Origin: Arthrobacter sp. UKPF54-2
GTDB lineage: Bacteria; Actinomycetota; Actinomycetes; Actinomycetales; Micrococcaceae
Assembly: GCF_007858535.1 (NCBI RefSeq)
Contig: NZ_CP040174.1
Coordinates: 372,001-436,000, forward strand
Length of the DNA: 64,000 nt
Direction of reading: 5' to 3'
Positions 18,461 to 27,157 of the stretch are shown one piece after another. Under the pieces are notes generated by a model that saw nothing but the letters and a program-made list of their open reading frames with translations, had not been told where the DNA came from and ran no database searches. A program made the position numbers and the translations under genes. Position 1 is the first letter of the stretch, and each line of letters opens with the position of its first letter.

Positions 18461-18496
18461 TTACAAAAACTTCTTAGGGCTAAGAAATTTTTGTAA
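18461..18496. repeat. 36-bp near-perfect palindrome
   Basis: TTACAAAAA (18461-18469) and TTCTTAG (18471-18477) are mirrored as CTAAGAA (18480-18486) and TTTTTGTAA (18488-18496), with one mismatched pair (18470/18487) and a 2-nt centre. It is strikingly AT-rich. It lies 49 bp upstream of the zinc-ribbon gene start and 59 bp beyond the stop of the DUF4230 gene, both on the minus strand. It could be an operator for a dimeric regulator or a bidirectional transcription terminator with flanking A and T tracts. Confidence 0.75.
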
Positions 18497-18554
18497 CTTG
18501 GCGCGGGTGCCGTTCAAGCGTAGCTTTCGTCGCTCGCTGGGAGAGCCATGGAAT

Positions 18555-19181
18555 CTACCCTGCGAACTCAAAGTCGAGGGTAACTTCGGGAGCGACGCTG
18601 GCAATTATTCCCCGATAGAACACCTTGGCTTGATCTTTCAAGGCTTCTTCATTTTGGGTGACGTACTTCTGCTTGTTCTCGTCGCTGAGAACGTTGTCCC
18701 TCATGCGATTTTGAACGGCTGGCTCGGCCAGCCAGCTAAGCGGGTTGCCCCTCTCCAGAGCATCCTCGAACACGAGATTGTCAAAGCCGATGAACTTGGA
18801 TTCAGGGATAGTCACGCGCAACGACTCTGGACCGGTCCGTTCGATCTTCACCTTCGAGCTATCGACGCCTAATTTCGCGTCAAACCTATACTGGAGCAGA
18901 GTGGTTTTTTCGCTCGCGGGGATGGCCACGCCGAGAAATTCCCCATTGCTTTCGTGCCTATCGATGCCCTCGATGTGAAGGCGGAGCAAGGCGACCTCTT
19001 GCACGCGCGTGACGGCCTGAACCACTTGGGAATCACGTTCGCTGGAGCTGCTGCCGAACAGCGACTTGAGGCCCAGTGCGTTCAGTCCGCCGGATGCGAA
19101 TGCGGCGGCCGCTCCCCCGCCCAGCAGCACCACGAGCAGCAAGGCCGGCCAAAGCAACACCCTTGCTTTGAAAAACTTCAT
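18555..19181 (-). CDS. DUF4230 domain-containing membrane-anchored protein
   Basis: The product is 208 aa. One N-terminal membrane segment (about 8-29, VLLWPALLLVVLLGGGAAAAFA) would anchor it, with the rest probably outside the cytoplasm. The domain is recognisable by RVQEVALLRLHIEGI near 60-74, LLQYRFDAKLGVD near 94-106 and IRVTIPES-like RVTIPESKFIG. DUF4230 proteins have no established function. GGAGA lies upstream of the ATG. No operon partner is evident: it is flanked by the 36-bp palindrome and by the divergent sugar operon. Confidence 0.75.
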   Translation of the reverse strand: MKFFKARVLLWPALLLVVLLGGGAAAAFASGGLNALGLKSLFGSSSSERDSQVVQAVTRVQEVALLRLHIEGIDRHESNGEFLGVAIPASEKTTLLQYRFDAKLGVDSSKVKIERTGPESLRVTIPESKFIGFDNLVFEDALERGNPLSWLAEPAVQNRMRDNVLSDENKQKYVTQNEEALKDQAKVFYRGIIASVAPEVTLDFEFAG

Positions 19182-19572
19182 GACGATTCAATCTCCAGCT
19201 TCGTTCGACATCGAGACCCTCGAAATTACGCGGGTTGCCTAGCCGCACCAGACAACCGTGACAAGTCCTCTCGAACCATATATGGATGCGAGGGGCGGCC
19301 GAGTACGGCACGCCCCACCCGTCCTGAAAATTGCAGGGGGAGCTTGGCAGATAGGCCAGAATCCCACCGGGCCGCTTTGAATCTATGGCGATTGTATTCG
19401 TGGATCCGCGCTTGGACGGGTACGGCGCGATCAGCCTCCTCCCTCAAGCGCCCACCGTCCGCTCAAAAAGCAAAGGCTCCTCAACTTCGGACGAACCGGC
19501 TGGTGCCCGTTTACGAAACGCAACGCGATCCCGCACCCACCCCTTACTGTTGATCCTGCACGCAACGAAACC
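19182..19572. other. Intergenic region between DUF4230 and lacI-type genes
   Basis: About 390 bp before the LacI operators hold no gene I can support. Short frames on both strands have Arg/Ser-rich, featureless translations. A 10-bp perfect palindrome CCATATATGG lies at 19276-19285 and may belong to the promoter region of the DUF4230 gene. Confidence 0.4.
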
Positions 19573-19596
19573 GTTTACGTAAACCGTTTGCGTAAC
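19573..19596. promoter_or_regulatory. Tandem LacI-family operators
   Basis: GTTTACGTAAAC (19573-19584) is a perfect 12-bp palindrome with the central CG typical of LacI-family sites. A related, imperfect copy, GTTTGCGTAAC (19586-19596), begins 13 bp later. They lie 56-79 bp before the GTG of the LacI-type gene, so autoregulation and control of the following sugar operon are likely. Confidence 0.7.
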
Positions 19597-19651
19597 CCGG
19601 CCCACAGCCGGTTCACGCGGCACCCGCAGGCACCCTCAGGGAGGAGGAACA

Positions 19652-20671
19652 GTGGTCACCATCCGCGATGTCGCCAGGCACGCCGGCGTCTCCCCTGCCA
19701 CCGTCTCCCGGGTAGTCAACGGCCTGGTCGGCTACTCCGACGAAACGCGGGAACGCGTCGAAACGGCCGTCAAGAGCCTCTCCTACGAAACGGACCACCT
19801 CGCCCGCGGCCTGAAAACCCGGCAGACCTCCGTGATCGGGCTGCTCGCGCCGATGGTGTCCGATGCCCTGGCCTCCCAGGTCATGCAGGGCGTCGAAGAA
19901 GAAGCCCAGGAACGCGGCTACGCCGTGATGCTGGGCCGCACCGGCGCCAAGTCCGCCTACATCGCCGGCTACCTCCGCACCCTGCGCACCTACCGGGCCG
20001 CCGGCGTCATCCTCATCTCCGCGGTGATCACGCCGGAGACGCGGCAGCTGCTGGGACCCAACGTCCCGATTATCTCCGTCGCCATCAGCGACAAATCCGG
20101 CTCGCCCAGCGTGGCGATCGACGACGAGCAGGCAGCCTACGACGCGACCCGTCACCTGCTGCGGCTCGGCCACCGGCGCATCGGCCTGCTGACCGGTGAC
20201 CCGGCGTCGATCTACGTCGCCCAGCCCCGGAAACGCGGCTACCTCCGCGCCATGACCGAAGCGGGCTGCACCCCGGTCACCGCCACCGGCAGCTTCTTCT
20301 ACGAAAGCGGCGCCGCCGGCGTCGACGAACTCCTGCAGCAGGATCCCGGCCTCACCGCGATCTTCGCGATGAGCGATGAGATGGGCGCCGCCGTCGTCAA
20401 CGAACTGCAGCGGCGCGGGCTCCGGGTGCCGGAGGACGTGTCCGTCCTGGGCTTCGACAACACCTCCACCTCCCGGCACGTAAACCCGCCGCTGAGCACC
20501 ATGGCGCAGCCGCTGGAGGAAATGGGCCGGATGGCCGTGAAAAAGCTGCTCCGCTCCCGCGACCTGGGCCCCAAGATCATGCCGCACCGGCTGATCGAGC
20601 GCGGCTCCACCGCGCCGCCCAATCCAACACCGGCCAGCCCAACACCCACGGGCCCACCACCCACCGACTAA
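19652..20671 (+). CDS. LacI-family transcriptional regulator
   Basis: The product is 339 aa from a GTG with GGAGGAGG just upstream. An N-terminal LacI helix-turn-helix occupies residues 1-55 (VTIRDVARHAGVSPATVSRVVNG), followed by the hinge and a periplasmic-binding-protein-like effector domain from about 60 (TSVIGLLAPMVSD) to 325. The C-terminus is a Pro/Thr-rich tail. It heads a sugar uptake and glucosidase gene set and probably represses it until an alpha-glucoside or derived sugar binds. The tandem palindromes at 19573-19596 are the likely operators. Confidence 0.92.
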   Translation: MVTIRDVARHAGVSPATVSRVVNGLVGYSDETRERVETAVKSLSYETDHLARGLKTRQTSVIGLLAPMVSDALASQVMQGVEEEAQERGYAVMLGRTGAKSAYIAGYLRTLRTYRAAGVILISAVITPETRQLLGPNVPIISVAISDKSGSPSVAIDDEQAAYDATRHLLRLGHRRIGLLTGDPASIYVAQPRKRGYLRAMTEAGCTPVTATGSFFYESGAAGVDELLQQDPGLTAIFAMSDEMGAAVVNELQRRGLRVPEDVSVLGFDNTSTSRHVNPPLSTMAQPLEEMGRMAVKKLLRSRDLGPKIMPHRLIERGSTAPPNPTPASPTPTGPPPTD

Positions 20672-20793
20672 GACCCCCAAACCACTACCCACGGCGGCCG
20701 GCGCAGGACCGCAACAACCCCGCGTCGAATACACCAGCCGCCGTTCCGCATGCACCAAACCACCCGCATAAATCAGATAACAAGGAGCAACAC

Positions 20794-22116
20794 ATGAGGC
20801 AGCGCCGCCGCACCTGGCAAACTCTTCTGGCCACCACCGCATCCCTGACCGTCGCCGCCGTCGCCCTCACCGGCTGCGGCGGAGCGTCCACGGAAGCGAA
20901 GAGCACCCCGAAGGCCACCGCCGCATCCTTCGAGGGCAAGGGCCCCATCAACTACGTCTCCAACCGCGACGCCTCGGGCGCCGCGAACAAGAGCATCGAG
21001 GAATGGAACGCCGCGCACCCGGACCAGAAGGTCACCTTCATCGAACTGCCGGACTCCGCGGACGCCCAGCGCCAGCAGCTGATCCAGAACGCCCAGATCA
21101 AGTCGGACACCTTCAGCGTGCTGAACCTCGACGTCGTCTGGACCTCCGAGTTCGCCGCCAACAAGTGGATCATGCCGCTGCCCGCGGACGCCGTCCCCAC
21201 GGACAAGATGATCCCGGCCACCGTCAACGCCGCCACCTACCGTGATTCCCTGGTCGGCGCCCCGTACTACACCGACGGCGCGCTGCTCTACTTCCGCTCC
21301 GACCTGCTCAAGGCCGCCGGCATCGCCGCCGCACCCAAGACCTGGGACGAGATGAAGACCGCCTGCAAGGCCATCCTGGCCCTCCCGGAAGCCGCGGGCA
21401 TGTCCTGCTACGCCGGCCAGTTCGACAAGAACGAGGCCCTCACGGTCAACTTCTCCGAAGCCGTCGCTTCCGCCGGCGGCCACATTGTCGACGCCGACGG
21501 CAAGCCCACGGTCAACACCGCGGAGGCCAAGAAGGGCCTGAACCTGCTGGTGAACGGCTTCAAGGACGGCATGTTCCCCTCCGACGCCATCACCTACCTC
21601 GAAGAGCAGGGCCGCCGCGCATTCCAGGACGGCAAGGTGGTCTTCCTGCGCAACTGGCCCTTCGTCTACGCCTCCCTGACCGCCACCGACGGCTCCAGCA
21701 AGGTCAACGGCAAGTTCGACATCACCTCCATCCCGGGCACCGACGGCCCCGGCGTCTCCACCCTGGGCGGCCGCAGCCTGGCGATCTCCCCGTTTACCCC
21801 GAACAAGGCCACCGCGCTGGAATTCGTCAAGTTCTTCACCAGCCAGGAGCAGGCCCAGAAGCGCCTCGCCCTGTCCTCCCGCGCCCCCGTCTACGGCGCC
21901 CTCTTCGAGGATCCCGCCGTCGTCGCCAAGCGCCCGTTCTTCCCCACCCTGCTGAAGTCGCTGAACAACGCCCAGCCGCGCCCCAAGGTGGTCCAGTACG
22001 GCGCCACCACCAAGGCGATCCAGGAAGAGGCCTACGCCGCGATCACCGGCAAGAAGGACACGGACACCGCCCTGAATGACATGCAGGCCAAGCTCACCGA
22101 GCTCGCCAGCAAGTAA
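20794..22116 (+). CDS. ABC sugar transporter substrate-binding lipoprotein
   Basis: The product is 440 aa with AAGGAG before the ATG. A lipoprotein signal peptide ends at LTGC near 26-29, giving a lipid-anchored Cys outside the membrane. The body is a type 1 extracellular solute-binding protein: NYVSNRDASGAANKSIEEWN at the N-terminus, LNLDVVWTSEFAANKW, and the hinge-region PYYTDGALLYFRSDLLKAAG. Downstream permeases and a GH13 glucosidase suggest an alpha-glucoside such as maltose, trehalose or sucrose as ligand (inference). Confidence 0.92.
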   Translation: MRQRRRTWQTLLATTASLTVAAVALTGCGGASTEAKSTPKATAASFEGKGPINYVSNRDASGAANKSIEEWNAAHPDQKVTFIELPDSADAQRQQLIQNAQIKSDTFSVLNLDVVWTSEFAANKWIMPLPADAVPTDKMIPATVNAATYRDSLVGAPYYTDGALLYFRSDLLKAAGIAAAPKTWDEMKTACKAILALPEAAGMSCYAGQFDKNEALTVNFSEAVASAGGHIVDADGKPTVNTAEAKKGLNLLVNGFKDGMFPSDAITYLEEQGRRAFQDGKVVFLRNWPFVYASLTATDGSSKVNGKFDITSIPGTDGPGVSTLGGRSLAISPFTPNKATALEFVKFFTSQEQAQKRLALSSRAPVYGALFEDPAVVAKRPFFPTLLKSLNNAQPRPKVVQYGATTKAIQEEAYAAITGKKDTDTALNDMQAKLTELASK

Positions 22117-22124
22117 GCACCCAC

Positions 22125-22159
22125 GCCTGGCCGGCCGGTTTCCCGCCGGCCGGCCAGGC
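22125..22159. repeat. 14-bp intercistronic stem-loop
   Basis: GCCTGGCCGGCCGG (22125-22138) is perfectly inverted at 22146-22159 around a 7-nt loop. It begins 9 bp after the binding-protein stop and ends 39 bp before the permease start. There is no T-tract. Such very stable hairpins between a binding protein and its permeases commonly protect the upstream message, raising binding-protein yield over permeases; partial termination is the alternative. Confidence 0.7.
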
Positions 22160-22198
22160 ATTCTCTCCACCGCTTTCCACCCCAGTGAGGTACCGAGC

Positions 22199-23224
22199 AT
22201 GACGACGACGACCGCCCCCGCCGGCCTGCCACCCGCGCCGGACGCCAGCAGGCCCCGCGCCAACAGACCCCCCAAACGCGGGAAACGCACCGCCGGCGAA
22301 GGCCGGATGGCCGCGATGCTGCTCTCCCCCACCCTGCTGATGCTGGCCCTGGTGATTGCCTATCCGCTGCTCTCCGCGGTGCACCAGTCCCTGTTCCGCG
22401 CCGAATCCGGCCTGGACGCGGACGGCTTCGTCTCCGACGTCGATTCCTTCGTGGGCCTGGCCAACTACGCCGACCTCTTCGCCGGCGAATCCGGCCGGCG
22501 CTTCCTCAACGCCTTCGCCAACACCACCTTCTTCACGCTCACCACGGTGTTCCTCGAAACCGTGCTGGGACTCTGCCTGGCCCTCGCCATGAACCGCGCC
22601 TTCCGCGGCCGGTCCTTCCTGCGCGCCAGCATCCTGGTCCCATGGGCCGTCCCCACCGCCGTCTCCGGCCTGCTCTGGCGCTGGATCTTTCAGTCCGACG
22701 GCATCGCCAACACCCTGCTGGGCAGCGAAATCCTCTGGACCGCCGAGGGGGACGCCTCCAAGGTGGCCGTCATCATCGCCGAAGTCTGGAAGACCGCCCC
22801 GTTCATCGGCCTGCTGGTCCTCGCCGGCATGCAGGTCATCCCCGGCGAAGTCTACGAAGCCGCCAGGATCGACGGCGCCGGCTGGTGGCGCCAGCTCGGC
22901 TCCATCACCCTGCCGCTGGTCAAGCCCACCCTGCTGGTGGCCGTGCTGTTCCGCATGCTCGACGCGCTGCGCATGTTCGACCTGCCCTTCGTCCTGATCG
23001 GCCCGGGCAAGGAATCGGTGGAAACCCTCTCCATGCTCGCCTGGGACGAATCCAACCAGCTCCGCTACGGCTCGGCCTCCGCGTTCGCCGTGATGCTCTT
23101 CCTGTACGTCGCCGTCGTCGCGATCGTCTTTGTGAAGGTGCTCGGCGCCGACGTCACCGGCGCCAAGGAACTGAAGCTGATCACCAAGAAGTCCCGCACC
23201 AAGAAGGCCGAGGCCACCCGATGA
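22199..23224 (+). CDS. ABC sugar transporter permease (MalF-like)
   Basis: The frame opens upstream, but the ATG at 22199 has GAGG 8 nt before it and yields a conventional 341-aa product. After a basic N-terminal tail there are about six membrane segments, the first at LLSPTLLMLALVIAYPLLSA. The EAA motif that contacts the ATPase is EAARIDGAGWWRQLGSITLPL near 220-240. It overlaps the second permease by ATGA. No ATPase gene is present, so it probably shares an MsiK-like ATPase encoded elsewhere. Confidence 0.92.
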   Translation: MTTTTAPAGLPPAPDASRPRANRPPKRGKRTAGEGRMAAMLLSPTLLMLALVIAYPLLSAVHQSLFRAESGLDADGFVSDVDSFVGLANYADLFAGESGRRFLNAFANTTFFTLTTVFLETVLGLCLALAMNRAFRGRSFLRASILVPWAVPTAVSGLLWRWIFQSDGIANTLLGSEILWTAEGDASKVAVIIAEVWKTAPFIGLLVLAGMQVIPGEVYEAARIDGAGWWRQLGSITLPLVKPTLLVAVLFRMLDALRMFDLPFVLIGPGKESVETLSMLAWDESNQLRYGSASAFAVMLFLYVAVVAIVFVKVLGADVTGAKELKLITKKSRTKKAEATR

Positions 23225-24147
23225 CTCTCTCCGACCTCCGCAACGCCGCCGCCGATTCCGGCGCCGGTTCCGGCGCACCCAAGCCGGGCACCGCCGTCGT
23301 CCGCCCCGGCACTCAGAAGCCCAAGCGCAGCTGGCGCTCCTACAGCGTCTACGCCGGCCTGGCGCTGATCTTCGCCTACTGCCTGGCGCCGTTCTACTGG
23401 ATGCTGGTCTCCAGCCTGCGCCGCACCGCCGACATCTTCGACAACTCGCTGCTGCCGGCCCCGTTCTCGCTGGAGAACTACACCAAGGTCTTCGACGGCT
23501 CCACGATGTTCGGCCAGGCGCTGCTCAACTCGCTGATCGTCGCCGGCACCACGACGGCGTTCGCCCTGCTCCTGGGCGTGTTCGCCGCCTACGCCATCTC
23601 GCGGCTGAACTTCCGCTTCAAGTCGCTGATCCTGGGCGTCATCATCGCGACGTCGATGTTCCCGGGCATCTCCGTGGTGGTGCCGCTGCTGCGCCTCTTC
23701 ACGGACATCGGCTGGATCAACACCTACCAGGCGATGATCGTGCCCAGCCTGTCCTTCGCGATCCCGCTGGCCGTCTGGAACCTCACCACCTTCATGAAGG
23801 CCCTCCCGTTCGACCTCGAGGAAGCCGCGATGATCGACGGCTGCACCAAGTGGCAGGCGTTCCGCCGGGTGCTGCTGCCGCTCGCCGCGCCGGGCGTGTT
23901 CACCACCGCGATCCTGACCTTCATCCACAGCTGGAACGAATTCATCATCGCGCTGTCCATGATCAACGACCCCAAGATCCAGACCGCCACCGTGGCGATC
24001 TCCAAGTTCACCGGCGCCACCGAATTCCAGGCGCCCTTCGGCGAGCAGATGGCCGCCGGCGTGATCGTCACCGTGCCGCTGGTGATCATGGTGCTGGTCT
24101 TCCAGCGCCGGATCGTCGAAGGCCTCACCGCGGGCACCGGCAAGTGA
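23221..24147 (+). CDS. ABC sugar transporter permease (MalG-like)
   Basis: The product is 308 aa, starting at the ATGA junction with the previous gene. Six membrane segments follow a hydrophilic N-terminus, the first at VYAGLALIFAYCLAPFYWMLVSS. The EAA motif is EEAAMIDGCTKWQAFRRVLLPL near 200-221. It pairs with the MalF-like permease as the membrane channel of the importer. Its stop overlaps the GTG of the glucosidase gene. Confidence 0.92.
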   Translation: MTLSDLRNAAADSGAGSGAPKPGTAVVRPGTQKPKRSWRSYSVYAGLALIFAYCLAPFYWMLVSSLRRTADIFDNSLLPAPFSLENYTKVFDGSTMFGQALLNSLIVAGTTTAFALLLGVFAAYAISRLNFRFKSLILGVIIATSMFPGISVVVPLLRLFTDIGWINTYQAMIVPSLSFAIPLAVWNLTTFMKALPFDLEEAAMIDGCTKWQAFRRVLLPLAAPGVFTTAILTFIHSWNEFIIALSMINDPKIQTATVAISKFTGATEFQAPFGEQMAAGVIVTVPLVIMVLVFQRRIVEGLTAGTGK

Positions 24148-25757
24148 GCCCTGCTGTGGCCGAGGAAACCGTCCTGACGCCGGCCGCCTGGTGGGAATCC
24201 GCGGTGATCTACCAGGTCTATCCGCGCTCGTTCGCGGACGGCGACGGCGACGGCGTAGGCGACCTCGCCGGGCTGACCGCGCGGCTGCCGTACATCGCCG
24301 CGCTCGGCGTCGACGGGATCTGGATGACCCCATTCCAGCCCTCCCCGCAGGTGGATCAGGGCTACGACGTGAGCGACTACTGCGGCGTGGACCCGTTGTT
24401 CGGCACCATGGAACAGTTTGATGCTTTGCTGGAACTGGCTCATTCGCTGGGCCTGCGGGTCCTGCTCGACGTCGTCCCGAACCACTGTTCCTCGGAGCAC
24501 CCGCTGTTCCAGGCTGCTTTGGCGGCGGGGCCGGGGTCACCCGAACGGGAGATGTTCCACTTCGTCCACGGTCCCGGGGGTGACACTCCCCCGAACAACT
24601 GGCAGAGCGTGTTCGGCGGCCGCGCCTGGAGCCGCTCGAATCCGTCGTCCGAGACAGATCTCGACTGGTACCTGCACCTCTTCTCCGCCGGGCAGCCGGA
24701 CTGGAACTGGCGCAATCCCGCCGTCGGCGACTACTTCGACGGCGTGCTGCGCTTCTGGTTCGACAAAGGCGTGGACGGCCTCCGGATCGACGTCGCGCAT
24801 GCCCTGTTCAAGGCCGAGGGTCTGCCGGATTCGCCTTACGAGGGCGGGGTGGTGGACGGGCTGCGGTCCAACCCACAGGTCTCCGACCAGGAGGAAGTCC
24901 ACGAGGTCTACCGCCGGTGGCGCACCCTCGCGGAGCAGTATGAGCCGCACCGCCTGCTGGTGGGCGAGGTGAACCTGGAACCGGCCCGCGCCGCCCGCTA
25001 CACCCGCCGGGACGAGATGCAGCAGGCCTTCGCGTTCGCGTTCGTCAAGCTCGGCTGGGACCCGGAGGCCTGGGCCGCCGTCGGGAACGAGCTCGAAGCC
25101 GCGCGGCAGCTGCACGGGGCGACGCCGACCTGGGCGCTGGAAAACCACGACATTGTCCGGTCCGTGACGCGCTTTGGCGGCGGCGAGCTTGGCACGCTGC
25201 GCGCCCGCGCCGCGCTGGTGGCGCTGCTGGGGCTGCCCGGCCCTGCGTACCTCTACCAGGGCCAGGAACTCGGGCTGCCCGAGGCGGACGTGCCGCTGGC
25301 GGCCCGGGTGGACCCCATGTGGGCCCGCGGCGGAGTCTGCCGCGACGGCGCCCGGATCCCGCTGCCCTGGACCGAGGACCCGGCCTTGAGCCACGGCTTT
25401 TCCCTGACGGAGGCAAACGGCGAGCCGTGGCTGCCGGTCCCTGCAGGCTGGGGCGGCCACGCCGTCGAGCTGCAGGAGCAGGATCCCGGGTCTTCGCTGG
25501 CGCTGGTCAGGGCTGCGTTGGATCTGCGTCGGAAGCTGTGGGGCGACGGGGTCTTCACCGCGGACGACGGCGGCATCTGGCGTGTGGAGGATGGGGGCCT
25601 GCTGGTCTGCGAACGGAGCGAGAACTTCCTGGTCGCCGTCGCAATGGGCACCGATCCTGTGAAGCTGCCGCCCGGAACGGTACTGCTCAGCGCCGCGCCG
25701 CTGGCGGAAGACGGCTGGCTGCAGCCGAACAACGCCGCGTGGGTTCTGCGAGGATGA
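24144..25757 (+). CDS. GH13-family alpha-glucosidase
   Basis: The product is 537 aa from a GTG overlapping the permease stop; a second GTG at 24156 is also possible. The GH13 barrel starts at AVIYQVYPRSFADGDGDGVGDL. Conserved regions follow: DVVPNHCS, GLRIDVAH with the nucleophile Asp near 216, LLVGEVNL with the acid/base Glu near 275, and ENHDIVRS with the third acidic residue near 335. The enzyme would cut imported alpha-glucosides in the cytoplasm. From 25125 to the stop the gene is duplicated at 43231-43863, so its 3' part may be a recombinant. Confidence 0.92.
   Translation: MSPAVAEETVLTPAAWWESAVIYQVYPRSFADGDGDGVGDLAGLTARLPYIAALGVDGIWMTPFQPSPQVDQGYDVSDYCGVDPLFGTMEQFDALLELAHSLGLRVLLDVVPNHCSSEHPLFQAALAAGPGSPEREMFHFVHGPGGDTPPNNWQSVFGGRAWSRSNPSSETDLDWYLHLFSAGQPDWNWRNPAVGDYFDGVLRFWFDKGVDGLRIDVAHALFKAEGLPDSPYEGGVVDGLRSNPQVSDQEEVHEVYRRWRTLAEQYEPHRLLVGEVNLEPARAARYTRRDEMQQAFAFAFVKLGWDPEAWAAVGNELEAARQLHGATPTWALENHDIVRSVTRFGGGELGTLRARAALVALLGLPGPAYLYQGQELGLPEADVPLAARVDPMWARGGVCRDGARIPLPWTEDPALSHGFSLTEANGEPWLPVPAGWGGHAVELQEQDPGSSLALVRAALDLRRKLWGDGVFTADDGGIWRVEDGGLLVCERSENFLVAVAMGTDPVKLPPGTVLLSAAPLAEDGWLQPNNAAWVLRG
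25125..25757 (+). repeat. Left copy of 633-bp repeat flanking the Ter island
   Basis: Codons 328-537 of the GH13 gene align without a single gap to 43231-43863, with a constant offset of 18106 bp through the stop codon. By hand I count about 37 differences in about 206 residues, roughly 82% identity. The two copies bracket 17.5 kb that carries the Ter genes. Confidence 0.85.
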
Positions 25758-25852
25758 CCACGACTGCACTGATTCGGATGCGTCGGTGCCGCGGGGCTTC
25801 GCAGAGCGAATCCGGACAGCCGACGGACCTGGGGACGTCCGGCGCGATCTAG

Positions 25853-27157
25853 TTACGCTTGCATCCTGATTCTGGAGGTCCACGCCGAACCGTCCCAATA
25901 GCGGAAGGGCGCAAGTTCCTGCGGGTCCGGATAGAACCCGGGCTGCAGACCTCCGGCATCGGTTCGAGCAGGCGCTGGCCCGTCGATAGCGGGCGGAGCG
26001 TCGTCATCAATAGAGAGGTCAATGACGGCCGCCTGCAAGGCAGGTTTCGCTGCCCGTTGGGCTGCAAGCCGGTCCCGCTCGGCGGCCTTCTCTGCGCGGA
26101 CTCTTTCCGCTTCAGCCCGCCTCTCCTCCTTGACGCGCTCAGCCTGTTCCCGCTTCAGCTCTGCTGCACGTTCTTTCTGTTGCGCGGCCTGGCGGACGGC
26201 GTCGGCTTTAGCTTGCTCAGTCTCATGTTGACGGCGCTGAATCCTGGTCATTGCTTCTCGGATTCCCGCGACACTCGAATCCTCGGCCAGAATTTTTTCC
26301 AAGTCCGCCGTCGCGCGGCCGAAGGCCCCTTCGGCCAGACTAATCTCAGAACGGAGGGCCAACGCCTGGAACCGCAGACCGTTCCCAAACTTCTTGCTCG
26401 CCGTCAGTGACTTAATGCATTCCTTGGCGGCTACAAGTTCGCCAAGTGCTAGATGCGACTTGGCACGGAAGATGGCGAGCATTGCCGTGATCTCAGAATC
26501 GACTACCATGCCGTCCGTGAGTCGAAGCACTTCATGCCAGTCATTGAGTTCGACGTAGAGGTCAGCAAGACTTAGCAACGCGGGATAGCTCGGATCCAGG
26601 CCCTCAACGTAATACACAGCCGTTTGGGTCTGTCCCTGGATCTGCAAACCCTCGGCGAGCGCCAAGGTCGCAGAGTCATCGGACAGGGGCAGTTCCACCG
26701 AGACGCCCCCGGCAATCCCCAGGGTCAGCCGATAACCGGAGAGATACTTCTGAGTGAAGGTATGGGACTCCACTAGGCCGTCGAGAGCGAGGGCCGCCCG
26801 GAGGCACTCAACAGCGAGGTCAGTCTGTCCGTGGATCAGGTGGCGCAGCCCCAAGAGAGTCGTTGCAAGCTTGGCGTACTGCGGATGGGCAAGTACGGCC
26901 TCATCAGCACCCACGGCGTCCGGCTGGGAGATGAATGCGAAAAGGGCCTTTTCCTCCTTGGGTGCAAAAAGGCCCGGGCGAACCGGCGCTGGTGCCGGAG
27001 CTGCAGCCGGCGGTCTTGCGGAGGTGGGCCGCGACTTGGCCGGAGATTTTCGTGAAGTAACCTTGCGGCCGCCCACGTAGGTGCTTACTCCGTTGGTGGA
27101 AACCCGGACGCGCACACCGGGCATCACCTTGAACGACGTGCTTTTTCTGAATCCCAC
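25853..27157 (-). CDS. DUF4236 - TPR-like - DUF2510 protein
   Basis: The product is 434 aa with three parts. Residues 1-35 (MGFRKSTSFKVMPGVRVRVSTNGVSTYVGG) are a DUF4236 motif. A helical TPR-like region follows (about 75-300, with DLAVECLRAALALDGLVES and LADLYVELNDWHEVL), and then a charged Arg/Glu/Ala-rich coiled coil (about 300-365). The last 35 residues (PGFYPDPQELAPFRYWDGSAWT) form a DUF2510 motif. The GTG start overlaps the stop of the TerD-GIY-YIG gene by one base (TAGTG), so the two are co-translated. DUF2510 is often on actinobacterial membrane-associated proteins, but no membrane segment is present here. A scaffold role within the Ter locus is a guess. Confidence 0.78.
   Translation of the reverse strand: MGFRKSTSFKVMPGVRVRVSTNGVSTYVGGRKVTSRKSPAKSRPTSARPPAAAPAPAPVRPGLFAPKEEKALFAFISQPDAVGADEAVLAHPQYAKLATTLLGLRHLIHGQTDLAVECLRAALALDGLVESHTFTQKYLSGYRLTLGIAGGVSVELPLSDDSATLALAEGLQIQGQTQTAVYYVEGLDPSYPALLSLADLYVELNDWHEVLRLTDGMVVDSEITAMLAIFRAKSHLALGELVAAKECIKSLTASKKFGNGLRFQALALRSEISLAEGAFGRATADLEKILAEDSSVAGIREAMTRIQRRQHETEQAKADAVRQAAQQKERAAELKREQAERVKEERRAEAERVRAEKAAERDRLAAQRAAKPALQAAVIDLSIDDDAPPAIDGPAPARTDAGGLQPGFYPDPQELAPFRYWDGSAWTSRIRMQA

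Noticed and set aside
20773..22332. A 519-aa frame on the minus strand
   Set aside because: It covers the binding protein gene in antisense and reads as Gly/Val/Asp-rich low-complexity sequence. Similar long antisense frames at 19613-20842, 22094-23278 and 23065-24540 were rejected for the same reason.
19652..25757. The sugar operon as a broken ABC transporter because it lacks an ATPase gene
   Set aside because: Actinobacterial sugar importers commonly share one ATPase encoded elsewhere, so the absence does not indicate damage.
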